A DNA stretch of 64,000 nt from G958296245 sp965262055 (GCA_965262055.1 CBDHEI010000002.1:2108001-2172000), one strand, 5' to 3'; shown: positions 31,518 through 39,981, counted from the first letter of the stretch. Numbers and translations: made by a program. Notes: a model not told the origin generated them from the letters alone.

Positions 31518-32588
31518 ATGAAAGTCAAGTCAATCGACCTTTCCGGGGATGTGCACCGGCGCGTAGTCGTAGACCAGGTGGATGGTTTGTACCTGGGGCA
31601 GCCCCACACGGTGCTGCTCGGGGACGACAAGACGATGCTCGTGGCCTATCCGCTCGGACACGGCGGGCCGGACACGGTGTTGAAGAGGAGCGACGACTGC
31701 GGGCTGACGTGGAGCGACCGGCTGCCGGTGCCGGACAACTTTACGGGCAAGCACAACGCTCCCACGGTACACCGCGTCGTGGACCCTGCCGGGGTGGAGC
31801 GGCTGGTGCTGTTCGTCTCATCTCCCGCGGTGGTGCGGTCGATATCGGAGGACAACGGGGAGACCTGGACGCCGTTGGAGACGCTGTTCGGCGACGAGAT
31901 GCGCGGGACGCCGGGCTACAAGGGGCACGCGCCGCCGAAGTCGGTCTTCCCAGTCGCTGGCGGGGCCCGCTACCTCGCCATCTATCATGACCACTTCGGC
32001 GTGGGCCAGCATGTTGTGGAGATCGTGCAGACCGAAAGCACCGACGGGGGCCTTACCTGGTCTAGGCCGAGGGTGACGAGCCGCCATCCCGATTACCCGG
32101 GCGCCAGTCCCTGCGAGCCTGGGATCATACGCTCTCCAGACGGCGCACGGCTGCTGTGCCTTGCGCGCGAGAACGCCCGGCTCTACAACTCCCTCTGGAT
32201 GACGAGTGACGACGAGGGGGAGACCTGGTCGGATATGAAGGAGTTGCCGTGGGAGCTGACGGGGGACCGGCACATCGCGCGGTTCGCTCCGGACGGCCGC
32301 ATGCTGGTGACCTTCCGCGACATGGCCCGAGGGAGCAGCACGTACGGGGACTTTGTGGCCTGGGTCGGCAACTACGACGACATCGAGGCAGGGCGGCCCG
32401 GCCAGTACCGCGTCCGGCTGCTTAAGAACTACGGTAGGCCCGGGGACACGGGATATGCGGGCCTCGAGGTGCTGCCGGACGGGACGATGGTGTCCACGAC
32501 CTACTGCGTCCTCGAACCGGGGCAGCAGCCCCTGGTCGTCAGCGTGCGCTTCACGATGGGGGACATAGACGCGGCGGCGGGGTTGTAG
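31518..32588 (+). CDS. Sialidase-superfamily (BNR/Asp-box) protein
   Basis: A 356-residue beta-propeller protein of the exo-alpha-sialidase superfamily. Asp-box repeats (S-x-D-x-G-x-T-W) recur four times: SDDCGLTW near 59, SEDNGETW near 109, STDGGLTW near 176 and SDDEGETW near 229. The arginine-rich active-site layout of true sialidases is only partly evident, so the substrate may be another glycoside, or it may be a binding propeller. No signal peptide is seen, so it would act in the cytoplasm. ATG 31518 starts MKVKSIDLSG. The frame is open upstream but only through the tRNA gene, so those codons were excluded. Confidence 0.82.
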   Translation: MKVKSIDLSGDVHRRVVVDQVDGLYLGQPHTVLLGDDKTMLVAYPLGHGGPDTVLKRSDDCGLTWSDRLPVPDNFTGKHNAPTVHRVVDPAGVERLVLFVSSPAVVRSISEDNGETWTPLETLFGDEMRGTPGYKGHAPPKSVFPVAGGARYLAIYHDHFGVGQHVVEIVQTESTDGGLTWSRPRVTSRHPDYPGASPCEPGIIRSPDGARLLCLARENARLYNSLWMTSDDEGETWSDMKELPWELTGDRHIARFAPDGRMLVTFRDMARGSSTYGDFVAWVGNYDDIEAGRPGQYRVRLLKNYGRPGDTGYAGLEVLPDGTMVSTTYCVLEPGQQPLVVSVRFTMGDIDAAAGL

Positions 32589-32634
32589 GGGTGTCAAGGC
32601 AGTCTCGCGTCTTTCTTAGTCCTCACTCGCTCAG

Positions 32635-33378
32635 TCAAGTGCCGGAGCCCGACCTTCCGTAGACAGAGACGTGTGAGCCACTCTGTGCAGTGAACGGCGA
32701 ACGGCGCCAGTCGGCCCACCTTTCGCGGAGGCGGAGCCCTGCCAAGCGCGCCATCAGATCCATCTCCGATGGCCATACGTAGCGCAGTCGTCCGGGGTAC
32801 ATCTGGATCCCCTCTTCCGTCAGGTGCAGGTGACGGAAGTCGACTACCTGGTTCAACGCGTCATGGACCGATGCGTCCAGCCGGACGGAGGCCAAGTCAG
32901 GCAGGCTCGCACTCAGGTGTTGACCATCGTCGAACATGGAAACGTCAGGGACAAAGGCGTGGACCATGAAGACGCCGGACTGATCCAGATGAGACGCGAC
33001 GTTTTCGAAGCACCTGATCTGCTCCTCCTGGGAAGTGAGCATGAAGAAGGTGTTGGAGATGACGAAGACGAGCGAGAAGGTGCCCTTTACCTCGGCGTCA
33101 GCGAAGTCTCCGATGGTCATCGGCATCGCCTCTCCGCCGTCCTTGGCCCGGAGCCGATCCACCATTGCCCTGGAAGCGTCTATCCCGTGGACCTCGACTC
33201 CTTGGGCCGCCAGGGGAAGCGCGTATGTCCCTGTGCCAATCCCCAACTCGAGAGCCCGGCCTCCGGCTGCCAGCTCTGCGAGTATGTCAACACGCTCGGA
33301 TACGTTTGCCGGTTCGTAGAAATCGTCGTACACGTCGGCGATCCTGTCCCCATAGGTTGAAGCTGTGTACCTTCTCAC
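32635..33378 (-). CDS. Class I SAM-dependent methyltransferase under leader-peptide attenuation
   Basis: A 247-residue Rossmann-fold methyltransferase. Motif I is ALELGIGTGTYALPLA near 42-57, the acidic strand is VHGIDASRAM near 63-72, and the later FSLVFVISNTFFML strand supports the fold (about 101-114). The substrate is unknown; family shape fits small-molecule or nucleic-acid methyltransferases of the Methyltransf_25/11 type. The GTG start at 33378 has GAGAGGTGA eight bases upstream. The gene sits 27 bases after an intrinsic terminator and a 26-codon leader ORF, so its transcription is probably released when ribosomes stall in the leader. That is a common way to switch on antibiotic-resistance genes, which makes drug or rRNA modification a reasonable but unproven guess. 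Confidence 0.85.
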   Translation of the reverse strand: MRRYTASTYGDRIADVYDDFYEPANVSERVDILAELAAGGRALELGIGTGTYALPLAAQGVEVHGIDASRAMVDRLRAKDGGEAMPMTIGDFADAEVKGTFSLVFVISNTFFMLTSQEEQIRCFENVASHLDQSGVFMVHAFVPDVSMFDDGQHLSASLPDLASVRLDASVHDALNQVVDFRHLHLTEEGIQMYPGRLRYVWPSEMDLMARLAGLRLRERWADWRRSPFTAQSGSHVSVYGRSGSGT

Positions 33379-33404
33379 AACTCACCTCTCTCTTCGAACA
33401 CGCA

Positions 33405-33437
33405 ACAAAAAAGGCCTCCCGTGTTAGGGGAGGCCTT
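33405..33437 (-). terminator. Intrinsic terminator (attenuator) upstream of the methyltransferase
   Basis: On the minus strand AAGGCCTCCC (33437-33428), loop CTAACAC and GGGAGGCCTT (33420-33411) form a perfect 10-bp stem, followed by a further TTTTGTT run. It lies between the leader ORF stop and the methyltransferase start. Its 5' arm can alternatively pair with GGGGAGG of the leader ORF end (33478-33472), so the hairpin is conditional. Confidence 0.88.
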
Positions 33438-33465
33438 GATGACTTGGACTTTGAGAACTCGGTCG

Positions 33466-33546
33466 CTAGGTCCTCCCCAACGTGAACAGCCACGGCGCCG
33501 GAGTCGCGGAAGCGTTATTGGCGTTGGTCGGGAAGTAGACGGCCAT
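33466..33546 (-). CDS. 26-residue leader peptide ORF
   Basis: ATG at 33546 (or ATG at 33555, three codons earlier, in frame) to TAG at 33468-33466 encodes MAVYFPTNANNASATPAPW followed by LFTLGRT. It is too short for ordinary gene calling but is placed like a regulatory leader: its last codons (TTG GGG AGG ACC TAG) carry a GGGGAGG block complementary to the 5' arm of the downstream terminator. A ribosome that finishes the peptide would cover that block and permit termination. One stalled earlier, for example in the Asn-Ala or Pro-Ala-Pro-Trp part, would leave it free to pair and prevent termination. No strong ribosome binding site is visible. Function is inferred from sequence logic only. Confidence 0.75.
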   Translation of the reverse strand: MAVYFPTNANNASATPAPWLFTLGRT

Positions 33547-33653
33547 GGGTATCATGCAAATCGTCCGTTCAGGTACTGAGGAATGTTAGCATAGACCTTC
33601 CCCGCCCGACAAAAGTGGGTCACCTAATGAGAGAGTGGCGCTGCTGGCTGCGT

Positions 33654-34160
33654 TCAGGCCAGGGGACGGCCCCAGTTGGGGCGGGCAAGACTGTCCGTAT
33701 CGTGTCCCAGGCGCGAGCGGATGGTGACTATCTCGCCCGCGTGGATGAAGTGGTGGGCTGCGATTCGCATCAAGGCGTAGCTCAGTCGCAGGCCGGCCTC
33801 CCGGAGAAACTGTATAGAGCCGTCATACGGGATGACCTGGTCGATGGGCGGACCTGAGTCAAGGTACAGACGCGCATGGCGTCGGACCTCGTCGGTGGCG
33901 GCGAGGATACCTTCCCATTCGTCCCACTCGCCAGTCCCTCCGACGTGGAACTGGCGCCCGCCGATGATCGGATGGGGCGGCAGGCCCTGAAAGTTAACGT
34001 TGATCCAAGAGTCCACCATGGTGGTGACGTGGCCGATTGTCCAGGCTATGCTGCTGCCGCCGTCGTGCTGGGTCGTCGCCTCTTCGGGCGTTAGTCCCTC
34101 CACAGCGTCGTCGAGGAGGCTCCAGGACTCGTAGAGGAATAGAGCAAGAGCGTGAGGCAT
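33654..34160 (-). CDS. DinB-family protein
   Basis: A 168-residue four-helix-bundle protein of the DinB/YfiT superfamily. Putative metal-binding histidines are in AWTIGHVTTMVDSW near 39-52 and in MRIAAHHFIHAGEIVTIRS near 131-149, the usual first and last helices. Members include thiol S-transferases and many uncharacterised proteins, so the reaction is unknown. It begins with ATG at 34160 and lies 21 bases downstream of the DUF4377 lipoprotein gene on the same strand. Confidence 0.85.
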   Translation of the reverse strand: MPHALALFLYESWSLLDDAVEGLTPEEATTQHDGGSSIAWTIGHVTTMVDSWINVNFQGLPPHPIIGGRQFHVGGTGEWDEWEGILAATDEVRRHARLYLDSGPPIDQVIPYDGSIQFLREAGLRLSYALMRIAAHHFIHAGEIVTIRSRLGHDTDSLARPNWGRPLA

Positions 34161-34181
34161 GGATGATTGCTCCTATCCGCG

Positions 34182-34508
34182 TCATTCTGCCGGCGTCTTG
34201 CTGATGGTCTCGATGAGCCGGTAGCCATATCGTGACGCGTCCTGCGGCGGTTCGTCCCTGTCGGGCCAAGCGTCGTAACGCTCTATCTTCAGTTTGTAGA
34301 CGTACCCTTGTTCATAGTCGAAGCTGTCAATGCGGTCGTAGAATAGCTTGCCGTCGACGACCATGCATTGCATTGAGCCAACGCCTACGCACTCCTTGAG
34401 CTCGGGTCCGACAGTGACCTCCAGGACCTCGTCATCCTTCGGTGAGCCGCAGGCGACGGCAAGAACGACTATAGTGACGATGCAGAGCGTCCTTACAGCT
34501 GTAGGCAA
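34182..34508 (-). CDS. Small lipoprotein of the DUF4377 type
   Basis: A 108-residue exported lipoprotein. The signal is MPTAVRTLCIVTIVVLAVAC with the lipobox Cys at residue 20. The mature part has the DUF4377 pattern: VGPELKECVGVGSMQCMVV (two cysteines likely bridged), FYDRIDSFDYEQGYVYKLKI and YRLIETISKTP. DUF4377 domains often accompany HslJ-like stress lipoproteins; function unknown. It lies 13 bases after the RNB ribonuclease gene and 21 before dinB-like, so the three may be one operon. Confidence 0.8.
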   Translation of the reverse strand: MPTAVRTLCIVTIVVLAVACGSPKDDEVLEVTVGPELKECVGVGSMQCMVVDGKLFYDRIDSFDYEQGYVYKLKIERYDAWPDRDEPPQDASRYGYRLIETISKTPAE

Positions 34509-34521
34509 CGAGCACCACCTT

Positions 34522-36570
34522 TCAGTCTTGTCGGTGTGTTGAATCGCCGGTGTGGACGAAGTGGGCGAGGCGGCGCCAGAGGTCTATGCCGCACAGCGCC
34601 AGGGTCACGGTTGCGCCCGGAGAGTACGACCTGGGGAGCTCGACTCGGGACCTGAAGGGGTATTCGGTGAGCTCGACGAGCGCCCTTCGGCGCGGGTTGG
34701 TCTCGAGGACGACTGCGGAGAAGATGCCGCAGTCATCGTCGGCGTCCGATGGCAGCCGCTCCGACTGCAGGAACTTCAGGAACCAGTATCGCTTGCGCTG
34801 CGCCTCTACGCGGGCGACTTCTCGGATCTGGACCTCGGCGCGTTGGGCGACGGAGATAATGTCGTCTACGGGGTATAGCGGCTTTCCCGATTCGAGAAAA
34901 TAGCTGATCTGGCGCTGCAGTACGAGGTCGGGATAGCGCCTGAGGGGCGACGTGGCCTGGATGTAGACAGGGACGCCGAGGCTGCTGTGTCGGCCCGGCA
35001 CGATATCCAGCTCGGCGGGGCGCAGACGTTTAGCGAGCAGGTAGCGGCGCAGCGTTTCGTGGGCTTCGGAGGAGCTCTCGGCGGGCTCGGCCTGCGGCAA
35101 GTCGGACAGGTCGGGTGGAGTCTGGACCCTGTAGACGGAGGGAAGCTGCTCGGAGCGGCATAGCTCTCCGAGCAGGGTGTTGCACAGGACCATGAGCTCC
35201 GCAACCAAGCGCCGGCTGGGGCTGGTCCGGTCGAGCACCCTTATCGTGACCTCGCCGGTCGGCTTCACTCGGACGGACATCTCGGGCTGCTCTAGCTCGA
35301 TTGCTCCGGCGTTGCCGCGGAGATGCCGTCTTGCGTCGGCGACCTTCTGGAGAACCGCGAGGGCCTCGTGGCGCGGGCTGGAGTCATCGTCGAGGGCGTG
35401 GTCGGCCTCCTCGTAGGTCATCGCTTCGCGGCTGCGTAGCAGCGACGGTGTGACCTCGCGGTCGAGCACGTTGCCGGCATCGTCGAGGCGGACGATGAGG
35501 GTGACGCCGCCGCGGGTCCTGCCGGGGTCTAGGCTGCCGTTCTGGTGGGTGAGCTCCGGCGGGAGCATGGGGATGGTCTTCTCGGGGAGGTAGAGGGAGG
35601 CCATGCGGCGGCCGGCCTCGCGGTCCACGGGAGACCCGGAAGGGATGAGTCCCCCGGCGTCGGCGATGTGTACGCCGACCAGGTATTCGTTGTCTGACCC
35701 GGGGACGGGCTCGACCGACAGAGCGTCGTCACGGTCCTTGGTGCCAGCGTCGTCTATGGTGAATGCGTCGAGGTGGGTGAGGTCGCGGCGGTCGGACTCG
35801 GATGCTGCTGCCCTGATGCCGGCCTGGGAAAGGACGGCATCAGGGAAACGGTCCGGGACCTCCGCACGGTGGAGCTCCAGAGGCTCGTCGGGAGCGAAGA
35901 CGCCGCTGGATACGAGCAGATCAAAGCATAGCTTCTGGAGGTCGCCGGACTGGCGCCCCGTCCTGGCGAGGAAGGTCTTTGCGGCACGTGCTCGGGGGTA
36001 CTCCTCGCCGTGAATGGCGAAGCCGCGGAGCAGCTCAATCAGGGCGGACTGGGTGGATGTGATCGGGTCGGGGAGCCTTCCGGACGCCATTGCCTCGGCG
36101 AGCGCCTGCTCCTCCTCGGCGCGCTCGGCTTCGCGTTTCTTGCGGGTCTGGAACTCCTCGACATGCGACCTGGGCCTGACGGCGTAGCCATCCTGGTTGC
36201 GCTGGAAGTAGTCGGAGCCGTCGAGGTGGATGACGAGGGCGGCGAGACGTTCCGGTCCTACGGGACCGCTCCAGCAGAGTTCTGCCAAATCCTCCAGGCT
36301 CAGGCAGGCTGTCTCGTCGTCCGCGAAGGCGTCCCACGTTTCGGCCAGGTCGATGGCGGCCGCCTCTGCGCTCGCGGCATTGGCGAACTCGTCAAGCTGC
36401 TGCTCGCCAGCGGCGACGACACCAGTGGCCAGCAGGATTCGGTGGACTGGCAGGCGGGCTTGCCGGTTCCTGCCAATGGCGACGGAGGCCCGTCCGTCCT
36501 TCTCTTCAAGGAGGAGCACGACGGATGGCCCCCTGGCCAGCCCTACGACTACTATTTCCCCGGCCCGCAT
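34522..36570 (-). CDS. RNB-domain exoribonuclease (RNase II/R family)
   Basis: A 682-residue 3'-5' exoribonuclease-type protein. The catalytic block is IDDAGTKDRDDALS near 275-288, giving the clustered Asp residues that bind Mg. ADAGGLIPSGSPVDREA near 307-323, LPEKTIPMLPPEL and the ATSPLRRYPDLVLQRQI segment near 560 (TSP-RRY-D is a signature) complete the RNB domain. The N-terminal region resembles the short cyanobacterial/plastid RNR1-like layout without two clear cold-shock domains, and the C-terminal S1-like barrel is short. It probably degrades structured RNA fragments in the cytoplasm. Start ATG 36570; first of a likely three-gene unit. Confidence 0.9.
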   Translation of the reverse strand: MRAGEIVVVGLARGPSVVLLLEEKDGRASVAIGRNRQARLPVHRILLATGVVAAGEQQLDEFANAASAEAAAIDLAETWDAFADDETACLSLEDLAELCWSGPVGPERLAALVIHLDGSDYFQRNQDGYAVRPRSHVEEFQTRKKREAERAEEEQALAEAMASGRLPDPITSTQSALIELLRGFAIHGEEYPRARAAKTFLARTGRQSGDLQKLCFDLLVSSGVFAPDEPLELHRAEVPDRFPDAVLSQAGIRAAASESDRRDLTHLDAFTIDDAGTKDRDDALSVEPVPGSDNEYLVGVHIADAGGLIPSGSPVDREAGRRMASLYLPEKTIPMLPPELTHQNGSLDPGRTRGGVTLIVRLDDAGNVLDREVTPSLLRSREAMTYEEADHALDDDSSPRHEALAVLQKVADARRHLRGNAGAIELEQPEMSVRVKPTGEVTIRVLDRTSPSRRLVAELMVLCNTLLGELCRSEQLPSVYRVQTPPDLSDLPQAEPAESSSEAHETLRRYLLAKRLRPAELDIVPGRHSSLGVPVYIQATSPLRRYPDLVLQRQISYFLESGKPLYPVDDIISVAQRAEVQIREVARVEAQRKRYWFLKFLQSERLPSDADDDCGIFSAVVLETNPRRRALVELTEYPFRSRVELPRSYSPGATVTLALCGIDLWRRLAHFVHTGDSTHRQD

Positions 36571-36731
36571 CTGGCCCCCTTGGGGTCTAGTATCACGACA
36601 GCACTATAGGGGCAATGGCGTGCAAAGGGTGAGTCCACTGGGAGACGGACCGCGAGAACAGCCGCTTTGAAGGCTACACCGTACTCTTGCTGACGGAGCA
36701 GCACCCTGGATGCGGGGTTGTCCGAGTGCCG

Positions 36732-36926
36732 CTAGCCGCAGTAGCGGCAGCGCATGTTTTCGTCGGCGAAGATGAGGTTCTGGTCGCCGTCCTGGACGGC
36801 GTAGTCGAGCAGGACGCGCAGGGCTTTGCTCGCGTCCATGAAGCTGTACTCGTCGGCTATGCCTTCGAGCCATTCGAGGTGTGTGCTCTCGATTTCGAAG
36901 GTCTGCTCTATTTTGTCGCTGCTCAT
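36732..36926 (-). CDS. 64-residue protein with C-terminal CxxC
   Basis: A small gene I do not recognise by name. It has a compact helical body (FEIESTHLEWLEGIADEYS, then DASKALRVLLDYAVQD) resembling a ribbon-helix-helix or small dimerisation fold, and it ends in MRCRYCG, a CxxC that could bind metal or act as a redox tail. ATG 36926 is followed by a clean frame. It lies 74 bases downstream of the LLM oxidoreductase on the same strand, so it may be a companion of that flavin enzyme. Confidence 0.6.
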   Translation of the reverse strand: MSSDKIEQTFEIESTHLEWLEGIADEYSFMDASKALRVLLDYAVQDGDQNLIFADENMRCRYCG

Positions 36927-37000
36927 GGGTGGTTGCCCTCCTGGTACTGGTCCTAGTTGGGCTTGGCGGTGCTCATCGCCGCGCCCGGTGTGGGATTGTG

Positions 37001-38083
37001 CTAGCTGAGGTCGGCGACTCTGGGCATCACCTCGTCGACGAGGAGGGACATGGAGCGGAGCCACTTTTCCTTGGGCTGCCACTCGTGGCCCATGGCGAGC
37101 AGGACGCCGAAGCCTCCGACCTCGGTGTGGATGTCGCGGACCTTGGCGGCTACGTCATCGGGTGTACCGACGAGCCAAATGTTGTCTACGAGGTATTCGG
37201 GGGTCACGTCCGAGTCGGGCATTTCGGGGTCGGTCTTTATCAGGTCCATCATCCTGGAGTGGGGCAAGAGGCGGAGGAAATAGTTCTCGAAGTCCCTGGC
37301 CATCACGCCTTCGAGGGCCTCTTTGCGGGCCTCTTCGGCGGTGTCGGCGACGTAGACCTCCCTGGCTATGCGCCATTGGCTCCGATCAGGGGTGCGGCCG
37401 GTCACGCTCGCGCCCTGCTGGACGGACTCCCAGTGGGTGGCGAGAGTCGAGACGGGGACTATGTTGATGCTCATGGGTATGTAGCCGCGCTCACCGGCGA
37501 GGACGAGGGTGTCGGACTTCGGGGACACTCCCGCTACGCCGATTGGGGGGTGCGGCTTCTGGTATGGCTTGATATGGAACGCCAAACCGTACTCCTCGAT
37601 GGGCTCTGGCACGGTGAAGCGCCAGAACTTGTGCTCGTAGACGCCGGGCGTGGGGTCGTCCCAGAGCTTGAGGACGAGATCGAGGGCGTCGCGGGTCATG
37701 GTTCGGTGCTCGCCGGACTTTGCGTCGAAGCCGAAGACCGTGAAGTCGCCGGGGAAGCCGCCTGAGCCGACTCCCCACCTGAAGCGGCCGTGGGCCATGT
37801 GGTCTAGCTGGGCGATGCGGTGGGCGACCATGAAGGGGTTGTGGTTCGGCATGCAGGTCACGCCGGTGCCGAGGACGATGTTCTCGGTGAGTCCGAGCGC
37901 CATGGCGATGAGCAGGTCGGGTGCGGGGATGTTCTCCCACTGTGCGGTGAAGTGCTCGCCGATCCAGGCTTCGGAGTAGCCGAGGCGGTCGAGGGTGATG
38001 ATCTGCTCGAGGTCGTCGTCGAGGGTCTGGGTCAAGTTGGAGCCCGGCGGGTGCAGGGGCATGGTGAAGTAGCCAACTTCCAT
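37001..38083 (-). CDS. LLM-class (luciferase-like) flavin-dependent oxidoreductase
   Basis: A 360-residue TIM-barrel flavoprotein of the bacterial luciferase superfamily. Marks: LGYSEAWIGEHF near 34-45, VLGTGVTCMPNHNPFMVAHR near 70-89, the GRFRWGVGSGGFPGDFTVFG segment near 98-117, and GTPDDVAAKVRDI near 309. Such enzymes use FMNH2 (or F420) and O2 to oxidise or desulfonate small organic molecules; the family is greatly expanded in SAR202-type Chloroflexota, where it is linked to breakdown of recalcitrant compounds. The specific substrate is unknown. The 64-residue CxxC protein follows it, and a family A palindrome separates it from the divergent peptidase gene. Confidence 0.9.
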   Translation of the reverse strand: MEVGYFTMPLHPPGSNLTQTLDDDLEQIITLDRLGYSEAWIGEHFTAQWENIPAPDLLIAMALGLTENIVLGTGVTCMPNHNPFMVAHRIAQLDHMAHGRFRWGVGSGGFPGDFTVFGFDAKSGEHRTMTRDALDLVLKLWDDPTPGVYEHKFWRFTVPEPIEEYGLAFHIKPYQKPHPPIGVAGVSPKSDTLVLAGERGYIPMSINIVPVSTLATHWESVQQGASVTGRTPDRSQWRIAREVYVADTAEEARKEALEGVMARDFENYFLRLLPHSRMMDLIKTDPEMPDSDVTPEYLVDNIWLVGTPDDVAAKVRDIHTEVGGFGVLLAMGHEWQPKEKWLRSMSLLVDEVMPRVADLS

Positions 38084-38174
38084 TCTGACGTGACCTCCGT
38101 TGCGATGGGGCTGGCGAAGTGGTGGCAGTATAGGGCATGGGGATATGGGCTACAAGACGAGTCGTCTTGAATAC

Positions 38175-38253
38175 CCCGCCCGCCCACCCCAGAGAATCGT
38201 GGGGGACACCCCCACACCCCCGGCAGAGGGGCCTCGCCCCTCTGCACTCCCCG
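38175..38253 (-). repeat. Palindromic repeat, family A (inverted copy)
   Basis: The minus strand reads GGGGAGTGCAGAGGGGCGAG, then GCCCCTCTGCCGGGGGTG and TGGGGGTGTCCCCCACGA, the same unit as at 14355, 14535 and 14652. It forms two adjacent hairpins (GGGGCGAGGCCCC and GTGTGGGGG/CCCCCAC). It lies between the divergent LLM and peptidase genes. Confidence 0.8.
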
Positions 38254-38307
38254 GATTCACGAGGGTCGTTGTGGGCGGGCGAACTGGGTGCTAAGCTGCG
38301 GTGCGAG

Positions 38308-39432
38308 ATGAGTAACGACTTGGGGCGTGAAAACGAGCGGGCGTTGGATGTGCTGCGGGGCCTGGGCGGGGCGCCGGCGACTCCGTTCTTCGAGGGGCGG
38401 GTGGCCCGGCTGGTGCTGGGGTACCTGCGGGAGATGGGCGCCGAGCATTGGCGGGACGAGTACGGCAACATCGTTACGCGGTATCGCCGTGGGGATGCGG
38501 CAGGGCGAGCGGCGGTGGCGTTCGTGGCGCACATGGACCACCCCGGGTTCGAGGTGGTGGAGGTGGACGGGCTGCGGGCAGTTGCGGTGGCGCAGGGCGG
38601 GGTGCCGGCGGCGTCGCTGACGAAACCCACGGCTGTCCTGGTGGTGACGCCGGAGGGTGAGCGAGTGCCGGCTACGACGGCGCCGGAGGCAGATGGGCTT
38701 GCGCAGCGGCGTGTGGGGCTAGAGCTGGAGGCGCCGATCGGCGCGGAGCCGCCGTTGCCGGTGGTGTTCGACCTGCCGGACTTCGAGCTGGAGGGCGGCG
38801 TGATCACGATGCGGGCGCTGGATGACCTGGCGGGGTGCGCGAGCATCATCGCGGCGTTGGAGCGCGTCGTGCGGAGCCAGGAATCGGCCAACGTGTATGC
38901 GGTCTTCACGCGGGCTGAGGAGGCGGGGCTGTACGGGGCGCGGCTGGTGGCGGAGTCGGGCGTACTGCCGGAGGAGACGCTGGTCGTGTCGGTGGAGTCG
39001 AGCTCTGTTATTCCTGGAGTGGCGCAGGGAGCGGGGCCGATAATCAGGACGGGGGACCGGGCGTCGACGTTCGATGACGAGGCTGAGCAGGCGCTCGTGT
39101 CGGCCGCGGAGGCGCTGGGGAAGGTCGAGGGCGGGTTCCGTGTGCAGCGGCAGCTGATGACCGGCGGGACGTGCGAGGCGACCGCGTTCGGGCAGTTCGG
39201 GTACAAGGTGACGGGGCTTGCGTACCCGCTTGGGAACTACCACAACGCGACGACGTCGATTCCGGACCCGGACGGGGGCGTCGGGGCGGAGCACATCCGG
39301 CTGAGCGACTACCTGGGTGGGGTGGCTCTGCTGCGGCAGGCGGCTGTAGGGGCCTCCGCGAGCGAGAAGCGGGCGTGGCTGCGGGAGGTGCCGGAGGAGG
39401 CGCGCGACCGTCTCAGGGGCTTTTTGAGGTGA
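38308..39432 (+). CDS. M42/M20-type metallopeptidase
   Basis: A 374-residue di-zinc aminopeptidase-like protein. The likely ligands and catalytic residues sit in AHMDHPG near 76-82, MRALDDLAGC near 169-178, FTRAEEAGLYGARL near 204-217 (EE pair), SVESSS near 231-236 and LGNYHNATT near 310-318. The family removes N-terminal residues from peptides in the cytoplasm, or acts as a cellulase-like M42 member. ATG 38308 was chosen; the frame is open to 38137 but that part lies inside a palindromic repeat. The gene is strongly GC-biased like its neighbours. Confidence 0.87.
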   Translation: MSNDLGRENERALDVLRGLGGAPATPFFEGRVARLVLGYLREMGAEHWRDEYGNIVTRYRRGDAAGRAAVAFVAHMDHPGFEVVEVDGLRAVAVAQGGVPAASLTKPTAVLVVTPEGERVPATTAPEADGLAQRRVGLELEAPIGAEPPLPVVFDLPDFELEGGVITMRALDDLAGCASIIAALERVVRSQESANVYAVFTRAEEAGLYGARLVAESGVLPEETLVVSVESSSVIPGVAQGAGPIIRTGDRASTFDDEAEQALVSAAEALGKVEGGFRVQRQLMTGGTCEATAFGQFGYKVTGLAYPLGNYHNATTSIPDPDGGVGAEHIRLSDYLGGVALLRQAAVGASASEKRAWLREVPEEARDRLRGFLR

Positions 39433-39444
39433 GCCGGGAGGCTG

Positions 39445-39495
39445 CAGCCCTAAGAATCGTTTCAAAGTGTTCCATTTTGCGCCCTTTCGTATGTG
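39445..39495 (-). repeat. Dispersed repeat (inverted copy) in a 549-base gap
   Basis: The minus strand reads ATACGAAAGGGCGCAAAATG, then GAACACTTTGAAACG, closely matching 19645-19690. The gap 39433-39981 before the first toxin-antitoxin pair otherwise holds a family B palindrome and a promoter, with no supported gene. Confidence 0.6.
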
Positions 39496-39764
39496 GGCTG
39501 CGGGACTGTTGGGAGCGGTTTTGGACGGTTTTGGGGCACGAATGGACGTCGCACGATGCGGTCTGAGCAAGAATGGGACGGCGGTTTTGGCGGGTGCGGC
39601 CTTGGTGCGGCGGGGTATGTAGTTGCCTGCGAGCATGGGGATATATTAGCACTGACGTTCTTGGATGTCGAGGGATGTTGGTCGCCGGTAACTGTTCCAG
39701 ACTTGCTGAGGTCTTCTCCAACCGGGATAGTCCCGGGACCGCAGAGGTCTTTAGTTCCCACCCT

Positions 39765-39809
39765 CCCGCCCTTGGAAACTGGGGGCTGTGCCCCCAGACC
39801 CCCCCTGCC
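39765..39809 (-). repeat. Palindromic repeat, family B (inverted copy)
   Basis: The plus strand reads CCCGCCCTTGGAAACTGGGG, then GCTGTGCCCCCAGACCCCCC; its complement matches 26353-26396 including the CTGGGGGC/GCCCCCAG stem. Confidence 0.7.
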
Positions 39810-39916
39810 TGGCGGCAGACAGGCTGCCAGCCTTACCCGCGATAGCATACATCCCATCAGCACCCGACTTTGAGACAGGCTCCTCTGTTCCGGTTGCCAG
39901 ACTGAACAAGCCTGAT

Positions 39917-39957
39917 TTGACAGCGCTGCTGTCCAGCGTAATAATCTAGCCAGATTA
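39917..39957 (+). promoter_or_regulatory. Promoter with overlapping operator for the first toxin-antitoxin pair
   Basis: TTGACA (39917-39922), 17 bases, then AATAAT (39940-39945) make a near-consensus sigma-70 promoter. A perfect palindrome TAATCT-AGCC-AGATTA (39942-39957) overlaps the -10 box and start site, the place expected for antitoxin autorepression. The antitoxin start follows at 39982 after GAGGAGC. Confidence 0.75.
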
Positions 39958-39981
39958 GATAGCTAGGTAGAGGAGCTTTCA

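Noticed and set aside
37491..39206. 571-codon minus-strand open frame across the LLM and peptidase genes
   Set aside because: Shadow of two well-supported genes on GC-rich DNA; low-complexity Ser/Arg/Pro composition and it runs through a palindromic repeat.
39465..39721. Small ORFs in the repeat-bearing gap before the first toxin-antitoxin pair
   Set aside because: No ribosome binding site, and the similarity between copies at 19.6 and 39.5 kb is explained by the dispersed DNA repeat.
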